A program made the position numbers and the translations under genes. Of a DNA stretch of 11,997 bases, positions 8,576-11,997 are shown one piece after another. The notes beneath the pieces are model-generated. The model did no database searches. It saw nothing but the letters and a program-made list of their open reading frames with translations, and was not told the origin of the DNA. Origin of the DNA: Sulfuriferula multivorans (GTDB lineage: Bacteria > Pseudomonadota > Gammaproteobacteria > Burkholderiales > Thiobacillaceae). The stretch spans positions 1 to 11,997 of the forward strand of contig JAAFGW010000062.1 in the NCBI GenBank assembly GCA_010365175.1, read 5' to 3'. Numbering within the stretch: position 1 is the stretch's first letter; the number at the start of each line of letters is the position of its first letter.

Positions 8576-8585
8576 AAGGAACATC

Positions 8586-9317
8586 ATGAAATCATCGAAT
8601 GCAGTTTTAATCGCTGCGATGGGCATGCTTTGCGTGCAAGCCGCCCACGCTGGTCCCGCCGCTTATGTCTATACACCGACTGTCGAACAAGGCGAGAAAG
8701 AAATCGACTTCAAATTCGGTACAGCAGACAGCGATCCGCGTAAAACCCAGGCGACTATTGGATTCGGCTATGGCGTCAACGCCTGGTGGTTCACCGAGGC
8801 ATATGTCAAATATGCCCGGACTGGCAGCGGCAGCCTTAAATACGATGCGTTCGAACTTGAGAACAAATTTCAACTTACCGAAACGGGTAAATACCCAGTG
8901 GATGTGGGTTTCATCACCGAAATCGAAATTCCTCGCGACAGTAACGAAGGCATCGAACTCAAGGTCGGCCCACTTTTCCAGACAGAGTTTGGCAAGCTGC
9001 AACTCAACGCAAACTTACTGCTGGAAAAGCGTTTCGATGCTGCAACTGCAAGCCCCGCTGAAGCCGGCTACCAATGGCAAGCCAAGTACCGTCTGCAACC
9101 CCGTTTTGAATACGGTGTTCAAGGATTTGGCAGCCTGGGCAAGTGGAATGACTGGGACGCCGCCAACAAGCAGTCCCATACAATAGGCCCGGCCGTGTTC
9201 GGGAAAGTTGCACTCGGGGATCACCAGGCCATCAAGTACAACGCCGCCTGGTTGTTTGGCATGTCAGATGCTGCTGCAGACAACACATTCAGGCTTCAGG
9301 CTGAACTTGAGTTCTAA
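8586..9317 (+). CDS. Outer-membrane beta-barrel protein associated with iron uptake (hypothetical)
   Basis: A 243-residue protein with a cleavable signal peptide ending AAHA at residue 22 (mature start Gly23). The rest is alternating amphipathic strands with many aromatic ends, such as IGFGYGVNAWWFTEAYVKYA, ELENKFQL and RFEYGVQGFGSL. The C-terminal residue is Phe after LQAELE, the classical last-strand signal for BAM-mediated insertion. The mature size suits a barrel of about 10-12 strands. The AAAGGA SD lies 5 bases before the ATG. It is the last gene of the FTR1 operon, after a 10-bp gap and before a perfect terminator, so it may supply an entry route for iron to the periplasm or sense envelope state. 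No TonB-dependent plug domain is present, so it is not a siderophore receptor. Confidence 0.75.
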   Translation: MKSSNAVLIAAMGMLCVQAAHAGPAAYVYTPTVEQGEKEIDFKFGTADSDPRKTQATIGFGYGVNAWWFTEAYVKYARTGSGSLKYDAFELENKFQLTETGKYPVDVGFITEIEIPRDSNEGIELKVGPLFQTEFGKLQLNANLLLEKRFDAATASPAEAGYQWQAKYRLQPRFEYGVQGFGSLGKWNDWDAANKQSHTIGPAVFGKVALGDHQAIKYNAAWLFGMSDAAADNTFRLQAELEF

Positions 9318-9321
9318 TTCA

Positions 9322-9345
9322 GTCCAGTTCGAGTCCTCAGGTTGA
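9322..9345 (+). repeat. Possible third tRNA-Asn 3'-end remnant
   Basis: GTTCGAGTCC (9327-9336), two extra bases, then AGGTTGA (9339-9345) resembles the T-loop-to-acceptor part of the remnant at 7289-7305 (GTTCGAATCC AGGTTGA) with one mismatch and a 2-base insertion. It starts 10 bp after the barrel gene's stop. If real, the iron cassette was also inserted at this tRNA. The CCA end and acceptor pairing are not kept, so a chance match is possible. Confidence 0.3.
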
Positions 9346-9388
9346 ATGCGTAATACCCGATGTGACACCCACGCATTCTGATACCTGA
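9337..9388. repeat. Imperfect inverted repeat after the iron operon
   Basis: TCAGGT plus GAATGCGT (9337-9351) is complementary to ACGCATTC plus ACCTGA (9371-9388), with small bulges and a 19-base loop. It lies between the barrel gene and the terminator, and no T-tract follows. It may be an RNA 3'-UTR stem or a recombination relic. Confidence 0.4.
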
Positions 9389-9412
9389 TCATTTGAACAG
9401 GACGCTGCAGAG

Positions 9413-9450
9413 AAAAGGCCCGCAATCCTATGCGGGCCTTTTCAGTTTTT
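9413..9450 (+). terminator. Intrinsic terminator of the FTR1 operon
   Basis: AAAAGGCCCGCA (9413-9424) and its exact mirror (9431-9442) form a perfect 12-bp stem with a 6-base loop. A further T-run follows at 9446-9450. The A-rich left side means it could also work on the opposite strand. Confidence 0.88.
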
Positions 9451-9495
9451 GATGCGCACTACCAATGCATTGGCCTGTCTGGACCTTCAAATTTC

Positions 9496-9639
9496 GACTG
9501 TACGGTCGCGCATGTGCTGGCGCAGCTGGACCTGGTAGTGGGCGCGGTGCACAGCCAGTTCCATCTGTCGCGCGCCAAGCAGACCACACGTATTTTGAAC
9601 GCGATGGACCATCCCCACTTCACGATGCTCGCCCACCCG
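9496..9639 (+). pseudogene. polX: Fragment of DNA polymerase X (PolX) PHP domain
   Basis: About 48 codons read as the middle of the PHP phosphoesterase domain of bacterial PolX: VLAQLDLVVGAVHSQFHLSR, then KQTTRILNAMDHPHFTMLAHP. The VHSxF and HP residues are family metal-site positions. Intact bacterial PolX has roughly 570 residues with an N-terminal polymerase and C-terminal PHP exonuclease. Here the polymerase part is absent, and similarity stops abruptly after LAHP, where a different reading frame takes over. There is no plausible start or SD. It is a non-functional relic directly following the iron-operon terminator. Confidence 0.7.
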
Positions 9640-9643
9640 CATT

Positions 9644-10171
9644 TCGGCATCGCTCGCTACCCGCACCTGGCGCGAATTCGCTGCACGTGATGTACTTACG
9701 CCCGAAAGCATCGTGAAAACAGGCTGGGACAAGCTCGTGATCATCCTCGATGCCGGCGGTTATGTGAGCTACGACTACAAGACTGCGACCAAGCCGCTTG
9801 AAATGTGCGGCGCGCTGATACGCGATTACGGCGGCAACCTCGATACGTTGCATGACGTCGCAAGCGGACCACGCAACCTGGAGGACCGACTCAAGACATT
9901 GGGCAAGGGAATAGGCGACACCACCGTTGCCATTTTTCTGCGAGAGCTGCGCGGCATCCGGGATAAGGCCGACCCGCCACTGTCGCCGCTGGCGCTGATT
10001 GCCACAACCGAATCAGGTTATCTGCGGCCCGGAACCCAAAACCCCAAACGCGCGCTGTCCAACCTGAACAAGGCGTGGGTTGCTAGCGGACAGCCGGCAG
10101 ATGGATTTGCCGATTTCGAATCGGCGCTGGTGCGTGAAGGACTGCGTCTACGCTATGTGGCCATTCCATAG
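9644..10171 (+). pseudogene. 5'-truncated helix-hairpin-helix (endonuclease III-like) gene
   Basis: Family-like sequence starts at about 9644 (LATRTWREFAARDVLTPESI), with no start codon before it, and continues to the TAG at 10169-10171. The central GPRNLEDRLKTLGKGIGDT is a helix-hairpin-helix: LGKGIGDTT is the DNA-binding hairpin. FLRELRGI and KADPPLSPLALIA follow as in uncharacterised betaproteobacterial HhH-GPD relatives. Those relatives are, to my knowledge, about 230-250 residues, so the N-terminal helical part is missing and replaced by the PolX fragment. An internal GTG (9713) could still yield a 152-residue product (start KTGWDKLVIILDAGG), but it has no clear SD. It is therefore probably a pseudogene, although the remaining frame is intact. 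It converges on the hibernation-factor gene, 24 bp away. Confidence 0.6.
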
Positions 10172-10195
10172 CGAGCGTCCAAATCCTGAACAACC

Positions 10196-10744
10196 CTAAA
10201 GCGGAATGCCGTGCTGACCCACGCTGACACGCTTGGCCTGCGGGCCCTCGGCAGCCATTTCCTCGATGAACTTCACCTCAACACCCTCCTGCAACTGATC
10301 GAAATGGATATTCACCAGATTGTCTGAATTGAAATAAAGCTCATCGCCGTCGGCACGCCGGATGAAACCATAGCCTTCCTCGGCAACCAGACGCGCCACC
10401 AGACCGGTATGTTCCTGCGGGTGCGTCTTGGTATCACCGCGTAGACGCCTGGAATAGTCATCCAGCTGGCGCTTGGCCGCGTCGAAGCCATCACGCAGGG
10501 CTACATACACATCCTCATGTTTGTCGCGGTTCACCACGATTTCTTTTCCCGGCACACCAATGTCGATTCGCACGTTGAAAAACTTGCCCTGTTGCTTGTG
10601 CTGGTGCGGCATTTCCACCACTACCCGGCAGGACATGATCGGCTCGAAAAATGTCTCCAGTTTATCGGCCTTCTCCCGGATATGCGCCTCGAGTGCATCG
10701 GATTGTTCAATGTCGCGAAACGTGATTTGCAAGGGTGTTTTCAT
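10196..10744 (-). CDS. Ribosome hibernation factor (HPF/RaiA family) with C-terminal cold-shock domain
   Basis: A 182-residue cytoplasmic protein in two parts. Residues 3-103 match the HPF/RaiA (S30AE) fold: PLQITFRDIEQSDALEAHIR, then the KLETFF helix, VVVEMPHQHKQQGKFFNVRI and HEDVYVALRDGFDAAKRQL. Such proteins sit in the 30S decoding channel and silence or protect idle ribosomes. Residues 114-178 are a cold-shock-like OB fold: TGLVARLVAEEGYGFIRR holds the RNP1 motif GYGFI, and ELYFNSDNL holds the RNP2 position, normally VFVHxS. The ATG has an SD AAAGGA at 10752-10757 with 7-base spacing. It is not next to rpoN/ptsN as classical hpf often is. The CSD probably adds RNA affinity. I see no clear promoter. 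Domain assignment is firm, the physiological mode inferred. Confidence 0.88.
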   Translation of the reverse strand: MKTPLQITFRDIEQSDALEAHIREKADKLETFFEPIMSCRVVVEMPHQHKQQGKFFNVRIDIGVPGKEIVVNRDKHEDVYVALRDGFDAAKRQLDDYSRRLRGDTKTHPQEHTGLVARLVAEEGYGFIRRADGDELYFNSDNLVNIHFDQLQEGVEVKFIEEMAAEGPQAKRVSVGQHGIPL

Positions 10745-10993
10745 GTGCGCATCCTTTCGTTCAGGTTACAAAACCATCGGCCAGTGCCGATTCTTGCGTG
10801 GGCTTAATTCAGCCCTTGATACAGATAAGGGGAATCGGAATGGCCGGGACCGAACGCGCACGCCCATATCGGCTTCTTGTGGATAGTGCTCCCAGTATTC
10901 AGATGTCATGCAAGGCTTGTCTGTACATGACAGGCCTCAAACGTTCCGGCATCCCTAATGCAACGCTTCGTCTTCATCGTGATGGAAAACCAG

Positions 10994-11143
10994 TTAAGCA
11001 AATTCGACCTTGATGGATTCGCCCAATCGCTTCTCGGTCATATCCACCGCCTGAAATAGCCACTGGTCTTTCCAGCAGTAGCCAAACTGCTCCGTGTAAA
11101 AACATGCCTTGGGTTCCATGATCAGCTTGTTTGTTGTGAACAC
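10994..11143 (-). CDS. Possible small ORF rich in Cys and aromatic residues (hypothetical)
   Basis: From GTG at 11143 (49 codons) or ATG at 11119 (41 codons) to TAA at 10994, this frame encodes MEPKACFYTEQFGYCWKDQW, then LFQAVDMTEKRLGESIKVEFA. The composition (two Cys, two Trp, a compact amphipathic tail) looks more protein-like than random, and could form a tiny soluble domain. The SD is poor for either start. An in-frame TGA occurs seven codons before the GTG, so the gene would be self-contained rather than a remnant of that frame. I do not recognise a family. It may equally be chance or the end of a decayed gene. Confidence 0.3.
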   Translation of the reverse strand: MFTTNKLIMEPKACFYTEQFGYCWKDQWLFQAVDMTEKRLGESIKVEFA

Positions 11144-11251
11144 ACTCGCATTTCAGTCTGGCATATTTAAATTCGAAAGCGATACCGGCATCTTCGAAAC
11201 ACACTTTTCCCGGTATCACGCGATGCGGCTGTGTAATGTCTGGGAACTGTC

Positions 11252-11260
11252 TGCTATACA
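11252..11260 (+). promoter_or_regulatory. Extended -10 promoter candidate for the acidic protein gene
   Basis: TGC directly before TATACA (11255-11260) fits the extended -10 pattern TGnTATAAT with one or two mismatches. A -35 box is not convincing, as expected for extended -10 promoters. Predicted transcription would start at about 11267, giving a 60-base leader before the ATG at 11326. Confidence 0.35.
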
Positions 11261-11325
11261 TAAAAGATGAAAAGATCAGAATATTCCACGTCATCACCCA
11301 TCACATCGGAAGCCAGGATAACGCC

Positions 11326-11826
11326 ATGATCCAAAACCCCATCGATGTAGCCAGCCGCGTCAGTCCAGACCTGTCGGCACTGCTCAGTAGCCGGGTCAAC
11401 AATCCGGAGTCTGTGCAACCCGTCACGCTCAGAGCGGTGCGCCGCTTTCTCGCCGATCTGTTGCCCGCAGCCTTCAATGAGGCTGAGAGCCTGCATCATT
11501 TCGATGTCAGCGAATCGCTCCTCGATGAACTGGATGCCCTCATCGAAGAGTTCGAAGGCACTGCGCTCGCTGTCGATTTTGTCGAGGTGAAGGCCAGCGA
11601 AGCACTCACCCGCGCGATCGAGTCGATTCTCAACGACGACAACCGCGAAAATCCCCCTACGCTTGCCACGATCAAGGACGCCCTGCTTGCCGGTCTGGGC
11701 GCACGTTTGGTGGGTGACGGCGTTTTGGAGGATGACGAGGACGATACGCTGCTGTCCGAGACGGACGCGCTAATCGAGCATCTTGGCGCCGACACGCTCG
11801 CCGAAGAGTTACTGCGCTACGAGTAA
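11326..11826 (+). CDS. Acidic hypothetical protein, 166 aa
   Basis: I do not recognise this protein. The ATG at 11326 is preferred over a longer in-frame ATG at 11236 because AGGA (11315-11318) lies 7 bases upstream and the extra 30 residues look like untranslated leader. The 166 residues are strongly acidic and helical, with leucine-patterned helices such as LRAVRRFLADLLPAAF, SLLDELDALIEEF, ALTRAIESIL and LATIKDALLAGLGARL. A cluster LEDDEDD is at 134-140 and the chain ends EELLRYE. No signal peptide, Cys or membrane segment is seen, so it should be a soluble cytoplasmic all-helical protein. A 27-codon membrane peptide follows 27 bp after its stop. No function is claimed. Confidence 0.75.
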   Translation: MIQNPIDVASRVSPDLSALLSSRVNNPESVQPVTLRAVRRFLADLLPAAFNEAESLHHFDVSESLLDELDALIEEFEGTALAVDFVEVKASEALTRAIESILNDDNRENPPTLATIKDALLAGLGARLVGDGVLEDDEDDTLLSETDALIEHLGADTLAEELLRYE

Positions 11827-11853
11827 CAAACCCACTGTTCAAGGAACATCACC

Positions 11854-11937
11854 ATGTTGATAAAGCAGCGTTCGAGGCGTGTTCTGGCGATATTTCTAGT
11901 GATACTAGTGTTTAATTGCATTAATTTACGTAATTAA
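11854..11937 (+). CDS. Putative 27-residue single-span membrane peptide
   Basis: A short frame with ATG at 11854, an SD AAGGAA (11841-11846) at good spacing and TAA at 11935-11937. The peptide is MLIKQRSRRVLAIF, then LVILVFNCINLRN: a basic N-terminus (K, R, R, R) followed by about 15 hydrophobic residues. It matches the pattern of small inner-membrane proteins. The stretch is far more AT-rich than its neighbours, particularly towards the end. It could be co-transcribed with the acidic gene. Not provable from sequence alone. Confidence 0.45.
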   Translation: MLIKQRSRRVLAIFLVILVFNCINLRN

Positions 11938-11975
11938 CTATCATCCGGTTTGATGTACTAAAAACTGGAGTGATG

Positions 11976-11997
11976 ATGGCTCGTGTAGCGGCGAAGG
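11976..11997 (+). CDS. Start of a further gene (truncated by window end)
   Basis: ATG at 11976 follows GGAG (11967-11970) at 5-base spacing, and the first codons read MARVAAK in a frame open to the edge. A second ATG lies one codon earlier (11973). Too little is visible to identify it. Confidence 0.4.

Larger units (their letters stand above)
10745..11325. other. 581-bp intergenic stretch, largely without recognised features
   Basis: The right part holds an extended -10-like promoter (see 11252-11260) for the acidic protein, and the left end carries the hibernation-factor SD. Between them I see no RNA gene, terminator or repeat of note apart from a possible 49-codon ORF on the minus strand (10994-11143). 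A short GGGCT...AGCCC pair at about 10800-10815 is too weak to call. Long ORFs here overlap each other and lack SD sites, so I list none. Confidence 0.5.

Noticed and set aside
10974..11297. A 107-codon minus-strand frame in the intergenic stretch
   Set aside because: It has no SD, starts beyond the acidic gene's likely promoter and looks like noise. The smaller frame at 10994-11143 is more protein-like.
11236..11325. Longer N-terminus of the acidic protein
   Set aside because: The start at 11236 has no SD, and the predicted extension resembles leader sequence. ATG 11326 has AGGA at 7 bp.

Overview
The window reads as a GC-rich betaproteobacterial chromosome, most likely a Nitrosomonadales-type organism (Thiobacillus, Sulfuriferula or Nitrosomonas relatives). 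This is inferred from protein style and from the run rne / low-molecular-weight phosphatase / uvrB / class I aminotransferase. I could not search a database. Nearly all real genes carry recognisable Shine-Dalgarno sites, and there are several clean intrinsic terminators.

Layout. (1) 1-5882 is conserved core. The C-terminal tail of RNase E (+ strand) converges on a uvrB-phosphatase pair (- strand) at a shared perfect hairpin terminator. Divergent from uvrB lies an aspartate-type aminotransferase, followed 32 bp later by a YihY/BrkB-type membrane protein fused to a cyclic-nucleotide-binding domain. (2) 6000-7311 is a tRNA-Asn gene with a strong promoter. It is followed by a 1.19-kb islet carrying a small winged-helix-like protein and a protein with a C-terminal J-domain-like HPD motif. 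The islet ends in a decayed copy of the 3' part of the same tRNA, so it looks like a relic of tRNA-targeted integration without a surviving integrase. (3) 7379-9450 is an iron-uptake operon with a Fur-box-like promoter: periplasmic cupredoxin-like protein, FTR1-type permease with two REXXE motifs, outer-membrane beta-barrel protein, then a perfect terminator. (4) 9496-10171 is a scrapyard of two DNA-repair gene fragments: a piece of the PolX PHP domain and a 5'-truncated helix-hairpin-helix gene. (5) 10196-10744 (- strand) is a ribosome hibernation factor fused to a cold-shock domain. (6) 10745-11997 is a mostly empty intergenic stretch with one possible tiny gene, then an unrecognised acidic 166-residue protein, a 27-residue putative membrane peptide and the first codons of another gene.

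Functional links: the phosphatase is probably translationally coupled to uvrB. The three iron genes are one transcript, plausibly de-repressed when iron is scarce. The tRNA-Asn locus appears to have been an integration hotspot, and the iron cassette and gene debris downstream may also have arrived there, though that is inference. The most unusual items are the integrase-less tRNA-Asn islet with its HPD protein and the YihY-cNMP fusion.
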